Positions 18,551-27,774 of a DNA stretch of 64,000 nucleotides are shown in pieces. The notes beneath the pieces were generated by a model. The model was not told the DNA's origin. It was given only the letters and a program-made list of their open reading frames with translations, and did not search any database. This DNA comes from an uncultured archaeon (GTDB lineage: Archaea; Nanobdellota; Nanobdellia; Pacearchaeales; GW2011-AR1), in NCBI GenBank assembly GCA_902385655.1, contig CABMGO010000005.1, positions 163,584-227,583 on the forward strand, given 5' to 3'. Made by a program: the position numbers and the translations under genes. The number at the start of each line of letters is the position of its first letter. Position 1 is the stretch's first letter.

Positions 18551-18670
18551 TAAATAAAAATCCTATTTTTAAAGTTTGTTATACTATTTTGAGGAATACC
18601 TGAAGAAAAACAAAAGTGTTCTTTAGGTTCCAGGGAGCCTTTCTTTGTAAGAAAGGGAGCCTTAATATTA

Positions 18671-19258
18671 TTATGTAAAACAACAACCTTTCACAAAATC
18701 TCCATTGATTCCCGAATCATTAAATCTTGCTACAAGACCTCCAAGACAACCATCCATCTTATGTTTAGAAGTGTACTTGACAACTCTTCCTCCCGCAAAA
18801 AGAAAACGAGAAGAAATATCTTTCAAATAATCTGCATCTCTACCCAGCATTAGTAAGTCAGAAGGATTTGATTCATCACGAAGAGTTTTAATAAAATAAA
18901 CACCATCAAAAGATTTTCGAGTAGCTAAAAGAATTCTTTTTGTTGTAGGCAATCTAAAATCGGATTCATACAAATAAATATTCCCTTGAAAAGACGATAA
19001 AAATGATTTAACATTTTCCAAATAATTTTCTCGAGGCATATTCCACCAGTAGTCATTTTCAAAGAAAACTTCATAATAAGATCTTCGAGATTCTTCTTCG
19101 CCATAATAAAAAGGATGAACCAAAACTAAAGGTTTTTCCGAACTTTTGATATCCACCCCGAGAGGCACAAAAACTTCTCTAGCAGCTAACTTCTGAGCCA
19201 TCGCTGTAGCAACTGCAATAACTTTTTGATCGGCATGAGGTAAATCTACGGAATTCAT
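18671..19258 (-). CDS. hypothetical protein
   Basis: ORF 195 aa. Confidence 0.6.
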   Translation of the reverse strand: MNSVDLPHADQKVIAVATAMAQKLAAREVFVPLGVDIKSSEKPLVLVHPFYYGEEESRRSYYEVFFENDYWWNMPRENYLENVKSFLSSFQGNIYLYESDFRLPTTKRILLATRKSFDGVYFIKTLRDESNPSDLLMLGRDADYLKDISSRFLFAGGRVVKYTSKHKMDGCLGGLVARFNDSGINGDFVKGCCFT

Positions 19259-19337
19259 TTTTCTAAATTATCACAGAACTCTCTTTCCCTAACAATCCTA
19301 AATAAAAAAAGGATTAAAAAAATAAAATTTGAAGAAA

Positions 19338-20630
19338 TTATTTCTTCTTTTCGACAATAGACTTACAGACACCTGCTGCAACTGTTGCACCAGCGTCTCT
19401 GATAGCGAATCTAGCCATGTATGGATTTACGTCAGCGGTTTCTAATACAAGATTTCCGATTGGTTTCAATCTAACAATTGCTACATCGCCATTCTTTAAG
19501 AAGTCAGGATTAGCCTGAGCTACCTGTCCAGTTCTAGGGTCCAACTTACTTACAAGTTCAATGAATTGACATGGAACTTGAGCAGTGTGAACGTGGAAAA
19601 CTGGTGTGTAACCTTTAGCAATAACTGTAGGATGGTTGATAACCGCAACTTGCGCTGTGAATTCTTCAACTATCTTGATTGGTGAAGCCGCATCGCAGAT
19701 AACGTCGCCTCTAGCAACATCTTTCTTTCCAATGCCTCTAATATTTACACCAACATTATCTCCAGCTTCGCCTTGTGGTAATTGTTCGTGGTGAGCTTCA
19801 ACAGTCTTGATTTCACCTGGAACTCCAACTCCACTTCTTCCTGGTAAGATTATGATCTTTTGACCAGGTTTCATAACTCCTGTTTCAATCTTTCCGACTG
19901 GAACAGTTCCGATACCTGTAATTTCATAAACATCCTGGATTGGCATTCTTAATGGTAAGTTTGTTGGTTTTTCTGGAGCTGGGAATCTATCAAGTTGTTC
20001 TAACACTGTAGGTCCTTTGTACCAAGGCATTTTATCAGATTTCTTAGCTACATTTTCGCCAAGGAATCCTGCACCTGCAAGGAACGGTGTTGCTTCAACT
20101 AATTTAGGTCCACCAACTTGTGTCAATAAAGCTGTGACATCAGCCTTAGCCTTATTGAACTTTTCCTCAGAATATTGAACCATATCCATCTTGTTAATCC
20201 AGATAGCGATATGTTTTACGCCCATAGTTCTTAATAACCATAAGTGTTCTTTTGTCTGAGGCTGTACTCCATTTACTGCGTCGACAACGAGGAATGCTGC
20301 ATCAGCTTGTGATGCACCTGTAATCATGTTCTTAACGAAGTCTTTGTGACCTGGTGCGTCAATAACAGTGATTTCGTAGTTTTGAGTTAAGATCTTCTTG
20401 TAAGACAAGTCGATTGTAACTCCTCTTTCTCTTTCCTCTTTGATGTTGTCCATAACGTAAGCAAATTCGAAACCAGCTTTACCATGTTTAGCTGCTTCTT
20501 CTTTAAGCTTGTCCATCTCCTGTTGAGATACGCCGCCTGTTTCCCAGAACAATCTTCCGATAGTTGTGGACTTACCAGCGTCTACGTGTCCAACGAAGAC
20601 AACATTCATAATTGGTTTTTGTTTAGCCAT
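19338..20630 (-). CDS. tuf: translation elongation factor aEF-1A
   Basis: [27 protein letters not shown] GTPase motifs. Confidence 0.98.
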   Translation of the reverse strand: MAKQKPIMNVVFVGHVDAGKSTTIGRLFWETGGVSQQEMDKLKEEAAKHGKAGFEFAYVMDNIKEERERGVTIDLSYKKILTQNYEITVIDAPGHKDFVKNMITGASQADAAFLVVDAVNGVQPQTKEHLWLLRTMGVKHIAIWINKMDMVQYSEEKFNKAKADVTALLTQVGGPKLVEATPFLAGAGFLGENVAKKSDKMPWYKGPTVLEQLDRFPAPEKPTNLPLRMPIQDVYEITGIGTVPVGKIETGVMKPGQKIIILPGRSGVGVPGEIKTVEAHHEQLPQGEAGDNVGVNIRGIGKKDVARGDVICDAASPIKIVEEFTAQVAVINHPTVIAKGYTPVFHVHTAQVPCQFIELVSKLDPRTGQVAQANPDFLKNGDVAIVRLKPIGNLVLETADVNPYMARFAIRDAGATVAAGVCKSIVEKKK

Positions 20631-20753
20631 TTTTTTATATAAGTTTAGTTAATTTTTAGCTCTTTCAAGCTAGAAAATCATGCAAAAACCCATTTTTAAG
20701 CTTATCTATCCCAAAGATTTAAATATAACAAATTATAATAAATTGTTATAAAA

Positions 20754-21302
20754 ATGGCAAGCTATGTATTAGTTTATTTGATTGAAGGAAAAGCAAAAAG
20801 ATATCATCAGGCTCTATCAAAAGAAATTTCTAAAAAATTTAATGTTAAAAACCCTTCTGACAGAATTGTTCCACATATAACCATAAAGTTCATTGGAAAT
20901 TTAAATAATAAAAACCAAGTTAAGGAATTAATAAGAAAAATTAATGAAACAAGCTTCAACTTAAGAAAATTTGAATTCACTCTAGAGGGATTTAATAATT
21001 TTGACAGACGAGTACTTTTTATAGATGTAAAAAAAATAGATGCTCTTCAAAATGCTTACCAAGAAGTATACTCTCGCATTATCAAACTTCCATTTATTAA
21101 AAAAGTTCCAAAGTTCGAAGGAAAAAACATGCATTTTCATGCAACACTTTGCATAGATGACATAGAAAAAAAGTTTGATAAGATAAAAAACTATTTGAGT
21201 AATAGAAATCCAGTATATGAGGTATATTTTAACAATCTTGCATTAATGAAAAAAGAAAATAATGAAAGATGGAAGCCGATAAAGATCTGGAGGATAAAAT
21301 GA
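20754..21302 (+). CDS. 2H phosphoesterase / RNA 2',3'-cyclic phosphodiesterase (ThpR-like)
   Basis: HITIKF and HATLC HxTx motifs. Confidence 0.85.
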   Translation: MASYVLVYLIEGKAKRYHQALSKEISKKFNVKNPSDRIVPHITIKFIGNLNNKNQVKELIRKINETSFNLRKFEFTLEGFNNFDRRVLFIDVKKIDALQNAYQEVYSRIIKLPFIKKVPKFEGKNMHFHATLCIDDIEKKFDKIKNYLSNRNPVYEVYFNNLALMKKENNERWKPIKIWRIK

Positions 21303-21778
21303 AACCGCTAATTGTAATTCGAGGTCCTTTAGGAATAGGAAAATCAACTATAAGCAGACTTTTAGCAGAAAAAATAAATGCGAAATATTTTTCAGTAGAC
21401 AAAATTCTGGAAGAAAATAAGCTTGATAGAGAAGATAACAATTTCACCGCGAAAGATTTTATCAAGGCAAATAAACTAGTCCTGAAAGAAATTAAGGATT
21501 CATTAAAAGAAAGACCTGTGATTATAGATGGAAATTTTTATTTTAAGGAAGCAATAGAACACTTAGAAAAAGAAATAAAAAATACTCGAGTATTCAATCT
21601 AAAAGCACCTTTAGAAATATGCATTTCCAGAGACAAATCAAGAAAAATAGTTTATGGAGAACAAGCTGCAAAAGAGGTTTATGCACTCGTTTCGAAATTT
21701 GAGTATGGAACTCCAATAGACACCGAGGACAAAACTGCAATAAAGGTTGTAAAAGAAATAATTGGAGAATTAAGATGA
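21269..21778 (+). CDS. P-loop nucleotide kinase-like protein
   Basis: IRGPLGIGKSTISRLLAEKINAKYFSVD Walker A. Confidence 0.75.
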   Translation: MEADKDLEDKMKPLIVIRGPLGIGKSTISRLLAEKINAKYFSVDKILEENKLDREDNNFTAKDFIKANKLVLKEIKDSLKERPVIIDGNFYFKEAIEHLEKEIKNTRVFNLKAPLEICISRDKSRKIVYGEQAAKEVYALVSKFEYGTPIDTEDKTAIKVVKEIIGELR

Positions 21779-21999
21779 GTGGCCCAGGACCAGGCAAAAA
21801 ACTGATAGGAAAAGCAAATGTTTACATTCATGAAAAAGGAAAGAGCGGAGCAAGGATTACTCATGTAGACATAGAACTCGACGAATTAAATAAAATAGTT
21901 TTGCCAGGGGAAGCAACTTATGTTCAAGGAAAAGAAGGTGGAGTTTTCATCGGTTTGAAAAAAGAGATGATAGCGAGGGCCGAGAAGGAGCTAGAATGA
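21775..21999 (+). CDS. hypothetical protein
   Basis: 74 aa, ATGA overlap with upstream gene. Confidence 0.6.
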   Translation: MSGPGPGKKLIGKANVYIHEKGKSGARITHVDIELDELNKIVLPGEATYVQGKEGGVFIGLKKEMIARAEKELE

Positions 22000-22142
22000 T
22001 AAAACCAATTTGTGACAAATGTAAAAGAGAACTGAATGACTTTGGTGCCTTGCTTTTTAGTCCACCGAATGAAAAAAATGAAGTGAGAAAATTTCACATC
22101 TGTAAAAAGTGTTATGAAAAAATGAAAGAGGAGTTAGCATGA
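21996..22142 (+). CDS. 48-aa zinc-finger microprotein (CDKC...CKKC)
   Basis: Not in ORF track; ATGA overlaps on both sides: MIKPICDKCKRELNDFGALLFSPPNEKNEVRKFHICKKCYEKMKEELA. Confidence 0.7.
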   Translation: MIKPICDKCKRELNDFGALLFSPPNEKNEVRKFHICKKCYEKMKEELA

Positions 22143-22372
22143 CAGATCAAGATATAACTGATTTATTATTTGAAGGAAGAGAACCTACCGAAGAAGAAAA
22201 AAGAAAAGAAGAACTTTGGAGAAAAGCAACACAAAGAGCATACAAGCTAGTTGGAAGTGAAAGTCCGATGAGATTCCTAAGAAAAACAGAAGAAATGTTC
22301 AGAGGCTATCTAAAAACAGAAAATCTACATGACGATGATTATCACGTTGACGGAGAAAGGTTAAGACAATAA
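22139..22372 (+). CDS. hypothetical protein
   Basis: 77 aa in overlapping operon. Confidence 0.6.
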   Translation: MTDQDITDLLFEGREPTEEEKRKEELWRKATQRAYKLVGSESPMRFLRKTEEMFRGYLKTENLHDDDYHVDGERLRQ

Positions 22373-22373
22373 A

Positions 22374-22598
22374 ATGGTACAAAATATAATAAAATTATCC
22401 GAAAGAGAAAATAGAATTGTAAATGTAGTAAAAGCAAAATCCGGAATGAAAAACAAAAATCAGGCACTCGGTTTTATAATCCAAACTTATGCAAAAGAAC
22501 ATCTTCCAGAAATGATGGCTCCAATAGAAAAACCAGGAAGACCTTCTGAAAAACAAATCTCTTCAGTAGAAGAATTAAGAAAAGAGATTAGAGAATAA
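22374..22598 (+). CDS. DUF2683-like small protein
   Basis: MVQNIIKLSERENRIVNVVKAKSGMKNKNQALGFIIQTY resembles archaeal DUF2683. Confidence 0.55.
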   Translation: MVQNIIKLSERENRIVNVVKAKSGMKNKNQALGFIIQTYAKEHLPEMMAPIEKPGRPSEKQISSVEELRKEIRE

Positions 22599-22706
22599 AG
22601 TTCCCCAAAAATATTTCTTTTTGTTTAGAGAAATTTTTCTTTTGAGGCCCAGTAGGGTCATCCTTTGAGGATAAAGAAAAAGAACTCAAAGAGATTAGAG
22701 AATAAA
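22581..22706. repeat. 19-bp direct repeat AAAGAGATTAGAGAATAAA flanking a K-type hairpin element
   Basis: Exact copies at 22581-22599 and 22688-22706. Confidence 0.85.
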
Positions 22707-22751
22707 TTTTTCAAAAAAATAATTAAGTAAAAATCAGAGTTCTAAATAAGT

Positions 22752-23150
22752 CTAAACATCAATGACATCACAAACACTCCAGCGCTCATATTCATAGTCT
22801 ACTCTCTGTCTTAATAGTTTTCTAGCACTTTTTGTATCTCCTTTTTTTGCCAATTCGTATAATCTCTTCTGCTCAGAACTCCTTCGAAAATCTTTCATTA
22901 AAGAATTATACTCTGCATGTTCTCTCTCAGCAAGCAATCTAACATTTCCGGAAGGTAGTTCTGCAATCTGCTCGAGTGTTAAAGAAGGTCTTGGAGGAGT
23001 TTCCAAATTATCAAGATCATTATAAACTGACCACTCATTGTCTAAAACATTAAAAAGAGCTAGAAAAGATTTTTCTTCCAATTCTGGCGTCGAAATATCA
23101 TAAATGTAAGGATCGCACTTCCGATTTTCATAAATAAGAACTTTCTTCAT
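22752..23150 (-). CDS. hypothetical protein
   Basis: ORF 132 aa. Confidence 0.55.
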   Translation of the reverse strand: MKKVLIYENRKCDPYIYDISTPELEEKSFLALFNVLDNEWSVYNDLDNLETPPRPSLTLEQIAELPSGNVRLLAEREHAEYNSLMKDFRRSSEQKRLYELAKKGDTKSARKLLRQRVDYEYERWSVCDVIDV

Positions 23151-23197
23151 AAAAAGAACATGTCTAATTAATATATAAATACTATCAACAAAAATAA

Positions 23198-23989
23198 TTA
23201 AGTCAAAACAAAATTTCCTTTCAAAGTCTTATCCGGGTGAACTGCAGCACCTTCTCCCTTCTTAATAGTGTACTCTACAAGTCGTCTGTCAACATCGCTA
23301 CCTCGAAGTTTAATGACTTCAATAGCTCTCTTTCTTGGAGCATCTCGATAGAAAACATTGTAAATAGCAACAATTCCATCGGAAAGGAATGAGACTGCTT
23401 CTCCTCTTTCAACAAAACTAGTACCTACGTGAGAAGGACTAGAAACTTCTCTAATTAAGAATGAAGTCATGTTATAGGATTCAAGATATCTGAAAAGTTG
23501 TTCCATATAAATTCTAAATCTAGACTCTTCTCCAGAGAAAGCAGAAGCAATAGAGGACAAGGAGTCCATTAAAACAAAGTCTGGCTTGAAATCTGCAGGG
23601 ATTAAAACCGGTTGAACATCAATCAGTAATTCTTTCTTAGCCTCAGATAATAAAGCCTCTACGCTTCTAGCAATATCTAATGCATTAAATCTTTTTATGT
23701 ACAAAAGTCCTTTCTTTTCATACTCCTCGGGGTCTGCGCCAAAAGATTTCATGTGGCCTCTAAGTCGGTCTTCTCTTTCTTCAAAACTCATATAAAGAAC
23801 TTTCTTTCCAGCCTGGCACATTCGTTTAGCAACCTCTAAGCAAAGAATAGTCTTTCCACTACCTGGACCGCCCTCAACTAGAATAGAACTACCTCTTGGA
23901 ATACCCTCGGGAACAAGCTTATCAAAACCAGGAATAAAAGTCTTAATTCTATCCTCTTTCACATCACGTCGCTCTTTTTTCATAACCAT
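23198..23989 (-). CDS. KaiC-like RecA-superfamily ATPase
   Basis: GFDKLVPEGIPRGSSILVEGGPGSGKTILCLE; FVLMDSLSSI. Confidence 0.88.
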   Translation of the reverse strand: MVMKKERRDVKEDRIKTFIPGFDKLVPEGIPRGSSILVEGGPGSGKTILCLEVAKRMCQAGKKVLYMSFEEREDRLRGHMKSFGADPEEYEKKGLLYIKRFNALDIARSVEALLSEAKKELLIDVQPVLIPADFKPDFVLMDSLSSIASAFSGEESRFRIYMEQLFRYLESYNMTSFLIREVSSPSHVGTSFVERGEAVSFLSDGIVAIYNVFYRDAPRKRAIEVIKLRGSDVDRRLVEYTIKKGEGAAVHPDKTLKGNFVLT

Positions 23990-24017
23990 TTAAATTGAAT
24001 ACTATTTAAAAACATTT

Positions 24018-24506
24018 CTACCGAATTTTCCTTTTGATACTATTGTCGAATAAGTTCAAAACGGACTTAAACATATTTTCCTGTCTTCTTTTATGTATAT
24101 GGTAAATTAAAAAAATAATAAGGCCAACAACAGCGAGACCAGCAACAACCATTCCACCATAAGAAACAGAATTGTTTGCACCGACGACATTTCCAGTAAG
24201 TGAACCACTCATAAAAAAACCCGCAGCCAAAAAGGAAGCTAAAATGCCAAAAACAAATTTTGAACCAAGTTTAGTCTTCAAATATTTTTCAAAATTCTTT
24301 TTTTCTTCTGCAGTCAAGTTCTGATAATATTTTGTTTTTGTATAGGGAATAACCTCACCAAAAGATGCAGAAACTCTCTGCTCTAAACGAATCATACGAG
24401 CAATCAAATCGTTTGACAAAAATTCTTTTCTCTCCCGCTTATTCATGGATTTCAATTCGTCCAATTTTTCCTGCTTCGGATCTTTACTAAACATTGGAAA
24501 TAACAT
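24018..24506 (-). CDS. two-TM membrane protein with SLTGNVVG motif
   Basis: ORF 162 aa. Confidence 0.65.
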   Translation of the reverse strand: MLFPMFSKDPKQEKLDELKSMNKRERKEFLSNDLIARMIRLEQRVSASFGEVIPYTKTKYYQNLTAEEKKNFEKYLKTKLGSKFVFGILASFLAAGFFMSGSLTGNVVGANNSVSYGGMVVAGLAVVGLIIFLIYHIHKRRQENMFKSVLNLFDNSIKRKIR

Positions 24507-25390
24507 TATTCTTTTCCTCCCTTCAACTTAGCAAGCTCTTCCTTTATTAAAGGTACCTGTCGATCTATATCCCTAACCAATTCTGCATAATTGCCAACTC
24601 GGATCTTGTAATCTGAATCGGCAATCTTTCCAGTTTGAAAATAATCTTTCTGACTTACCATAATCAAACGTTTTATTGATTCTCTTCGCCTAGCCAATCT
24701 ATCAAGCTGATTATTTAGCAGCTTGACTCTTATAGGAGTCTTAAACATAAACCAGAGAAGAGTAAGTACTGCCAAAACAGCAACAATAATTTTCCAATTC
24801 TTCAAAAAAAATGATTTTAATCCACGAGTAGTCGAATCAACAAACAAATTCAAAGTAGTACTTCTCGCCCTTACATTTGTAATTTCTTGGTAAGCATTGT
24901 CTATTAGAGGTTGCACTTTTTCATACCTCTCGCTTTGCATTTCAAACATTGTCTCATTAATAATTACATCGATAGTAGTAGTATTCATCTCAGGAGTAAC
25001 GCTTTCCTTATAATATTTTAAAAGAGTTGACAAAGAATCCTTAGAATCTAGAGCTAAAGAATAAATCTTGGAAACACTATCACAATAAGAAATAACAAGG
25101 GAAAAATCTGTTTTCTGTTTTCTAGCCTTCAAAACTTCTTGAGCATTATATAAAACTTCAGCCTGAGAAATAGTATCGTTAACTCTTGAAACAGTCAAAT
25201 TTTCAGCAACCAATTGATTCATCAAAACTTTTGAATTATTCAAGCAACTAGAAGCCTGATCTTCAACACTCAGATTAGTAGAATCAGCAGCACTTGCAAA
25301 AGAAAGCAAAACAAAAAAGATGAAACTAACAGAAACTAAAATGCCTAAATGTAACCTAATTTTTTTATTCATAAACTCCAAACCCTTCAT
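24506..25390 (-). CDS. membrane protein with signal peptide, extracytoplasmic helical domain, one TM and cytoplasmic coil
   Basis: ORF 294 aa adjoining the previous gene. Confidence 0.7.
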   Translation of the reverse strand: MKGLEFMNKKIRLHLGILVSVSFIFFVLLSFASAADSTNLSVEDQASSCLNNSKVLMNQLVAENLTVSRVNDTISQAEVLYNAQEVLKARKQKTDFSLVISYCDSVSKIYSLALDSKDSLSTLLKYYKESVTPEMNTTTIDVIINETMFEMQSERYEKVQPLIDNAYQEITNVRARSTTLNLFVDSTTRGLKSFFLKNWKIIVAVLAVLTLLWFMFKTPIRVKLLNNQLDRLARRRESIKRLIMVSQKDYFQTGKIADSDYKIRVGNYAELVRDIDRQVPLIKEELAKLKGGKE

Positions 25391-25566
25391 GCCATTAACA
25401 GGAGTTCTTTATTTTTAAATATATCCCAAATATATATTCAAGAATATTCTTATCTAGAAAGTTCAATAAGAGAGATATAAGACATTCTATTTAAAAATAA
25501 ATGTGTAATATAGGATATAATCTAGTTTTTAAGAAAGTTTAAAACGGCAATTATATCGGAATATTT

Positions 25567-26202
25567 ATGGAACTAACAGATATTGCCCCTTATTTCCAAA
25601 CTACGGAGATATCCACAGCAGCTAGAGAAAAAGTATTTTCGCTACTTGGGAGCTTGAGAGCCTATCACCAGCCCACATTTGATCATTCAATCCGAGTAGG
25701 CATTCTTGCTCATAAACTCGGAGGCATGCAAAATCATGATCCGAAAACAGGAATCTATGGCGCGCTCCATGATATTGGCAAGCTAAATATTCACTTAGAT
25801 GTTTTAAATAAAACTGAAGGTTTTAATGAAGAAGACAGACAAAGAATGAAAAGCCATGTTTCAGAAGGATACAAAATTTTATCGAGCTTAGAATTACCAT
25901 TCAGCGCGTGGATTGCCCTAACCCACCACCGTTACCAACCAAGATTTTATCCCGAAAATTATGAATTAAGCAAATATCCATTCCCAATTCCTAACGCAAC
26001 TCCTTCGACAAAACTTCTAGCAGATACCTGGGCAAGCTTAGTAAGTACTGGCGATTCATATGACGCGGCAACTAACAGAAAAAATGACAGATTTCATGGG
26101 GTGCAACTTGTTGGTCAAGAGTTAAAAAATTGGTTAATCACACAAAATCCCGCTTCAGAGTATATTATAAGAAAAGCATACGATACAGGAATTTTAAGTT
26201 GA
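25567..26202 (+). CDS. HD/HD-GYP-like phosphohydrolase
   Basis: H..DH...GALHDIGKLNI, SHVSEGYKIL, THHRYQPRFYP. Confidence 0.8.
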   Translation: MELTDIAPYFQTTEISTAAREKVFSLLGSLRAYHQPTFDHSIRVGILAHKLGGMQNHDPKTGIYGALHDIGKLNIHLDVLNKTEGFNEEDRQRMKSHVSEGYKILSSLELPFSAWIALTHHRYQPRFYPENYELSKYPFPIPNATPSTKLLADTWASLVSTGDSYDAATNRKNDRFHGVQLVGQELKNWLITQNPASEYIIRKAYDTGILS

Positions 26203-26868
26203 TCCGCCAAACATTTGAAAATAAAACTGGTCTGGCAAAGTATCAATAGCTAATTGTCTAGCACGATTTTCTTTTTCGAGTAAAACAGGATTTGCATAAA
26301 CAGATCTAATTCTAGGTAATTTATATCCTGCATTAGCCATAGCCAAATTACCACAGAACATTGCAAAATCCTCAGTATCTTTTATCTCTTCTTGTGTCTG
26401 TCGAGACACACCATACTCTCGATAAACAGAATCACGCAAACCTACATTAAAAAGAAAATGTCCATTTTCATGACCAACAACGTAAGTCTGAGTTGGTTCT
26501 CGTAAACCTTTTTTTACAAGAACAAAATTCAAAGAACAACCATGAGTTAATTCAGGATTTCTCATCGGAATAAATAATCCCTTTAAACTGTATCTGTCTG
26601 CATGCCTAACGTCAACATGGCCCAAATAAGTTTCCTGTATTTCAACTTCTCTAGAGAATAAATCATCTGCTTCTTCGAGTCTGTACATTTGATCTGGTTT
26701 CAAAGAAACCTGAAGCTTCAACTCTGGAAGAAAAACCTTGCCTGTTTGAAATCGGTCTTTAAATCTAGGAAATCCCCCTCTTCGACGAGGTACACGAACC
26801 ATATCTCTAGTCCATGAAGCAATTTCAAGTCTTCTAAAAAGAGAGTCCACTTCTCTTCGATCCATCAA
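26194..26868 (-). CDS. hypothetical protein with zincin-like HENGH motif
   Basis: VGHENGHFLFNVGLRD. Confidence 0.5.
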   Translation of the reverse strand: MMDRREVDSLFRRLEIASWTRDMVRVPRRRGGFPRFKDRFQTGKVFLPELKLQVSLKPDQMYRLEEADDLFSREVEIQETYLGHVDVRHADRYSLKGLFIPMRNPELTHGCSLNFVLVKKGLREPTQTYVVGHENGHFLFNVGLRDSVYREYGVSRQTQEEIKDTEDFAMFCGNLAMANAGYKLPRIRSVYANPVLLEKENRARQLAIDTLPDQFYFQMFGGST

Positions 26869-26923
26869 AAAATAAATATTATACTGCTTAAATAGATTAT
26901 TGTGCCAGAAAATTTAATAAAAA

Positions 26924-27148
26924 TTATAACGGCCGAGTATCCAATCCTCTCTGTCTTCTCAATTCCAAAATACCTTTTCTTGCCAATCTTCTGGCCTCTT
27001 CCGCACAAATATACCTAGCTTCTGTTTCTCTTCTCATTTCATCAGCAACAACCCTCACTCTGTCTCTTCGAATAAAACTATTAGCATATTCAGATGGAGG
27101 ATAATAAGTTCCAGCTTGCATTACCATAAAAAAACAAACCGATTCCAT
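26924..27148 (-). CDS. small hypothetical protein
   Basis: ORF 74 aa. Confidence 0.45.
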   Translation of the reverse strand: MESVCFFMVMQAGTYYPPSEYANSFIRRDRVRVVADEMRRETEARYICAEEARRLARKGILELRRQRGLDTRPL

Positions 27149-27306
27149 TTTTTAAATATTTTGGAAATCTAAAAAAAATTCTCAAACAAAACCTTTTGTA
27201 ATTAATAAACTCGCAATCGATTTGCGCATTAAAAGAACAAATTTTTTCTCCGAAAAAATTTGACAATTTCCTTAAAAAATTCGGTTACCTAGAATAATAA
27301 GAAGAA

Positions 27307-27771
27307 TTACTGATTTTCTTTTTTAGGAAAAAGTTTTCTCATAAACTCAAAAATGGGTCTAAAAGCCCAGCACAACATAATTATTACTAAAAAAGCTAAC
27401 TTTATTCCAGAGTTATACTTTGAAAGAAGAGTAATTACCGCAACAGCGGTTAAAATATTGGCAACAATGTCAATTATCGTCCAAGTAGGTTCCATAAAGC
27501 CCACTTTTCTAGATAAGTTATGGTCACTCTTTTTCTTAAAACCTAAATAATTAACAATGAGATTATAATTCTTAATCAAACGACTTAAAAAAATAATAGT
27601 AGCCAAAACGAAAAGTACTGAAAGAATCATTAAGGAAGAACTTAACCACTCAATTTTTCCACTAGTAGCGATACTTCCGATAAAAGAAGTAAGGGTAGCC
27701 GCAAGAAAACTAAAAAAAGTACTTTTATTAAAATCATAGTCAACTTTTAACAATTCAAAATATTTTTCCAT
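27307..27771 (-). CDS. four-TM membrane protein
   Basis: ORF 154 aa directly downstream of EF-2. Confidence 0.6.
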   Translation of the reverse strand: MEKYFELLKVDYDFNKSTFFSFLAATLTSFIGSIATSGKIEWLSSSLMILSVLFVLATIIFLSRLIKNYNLIVNYLGFKKKSDHNLSRKVGFMEPTWTIIDIVANILTAVAVITLLSKYNSGIKLAFLVIIMLCWAFRPIFEFMRKLFPKKENQ

Positions 27772-27774
27772 CGC

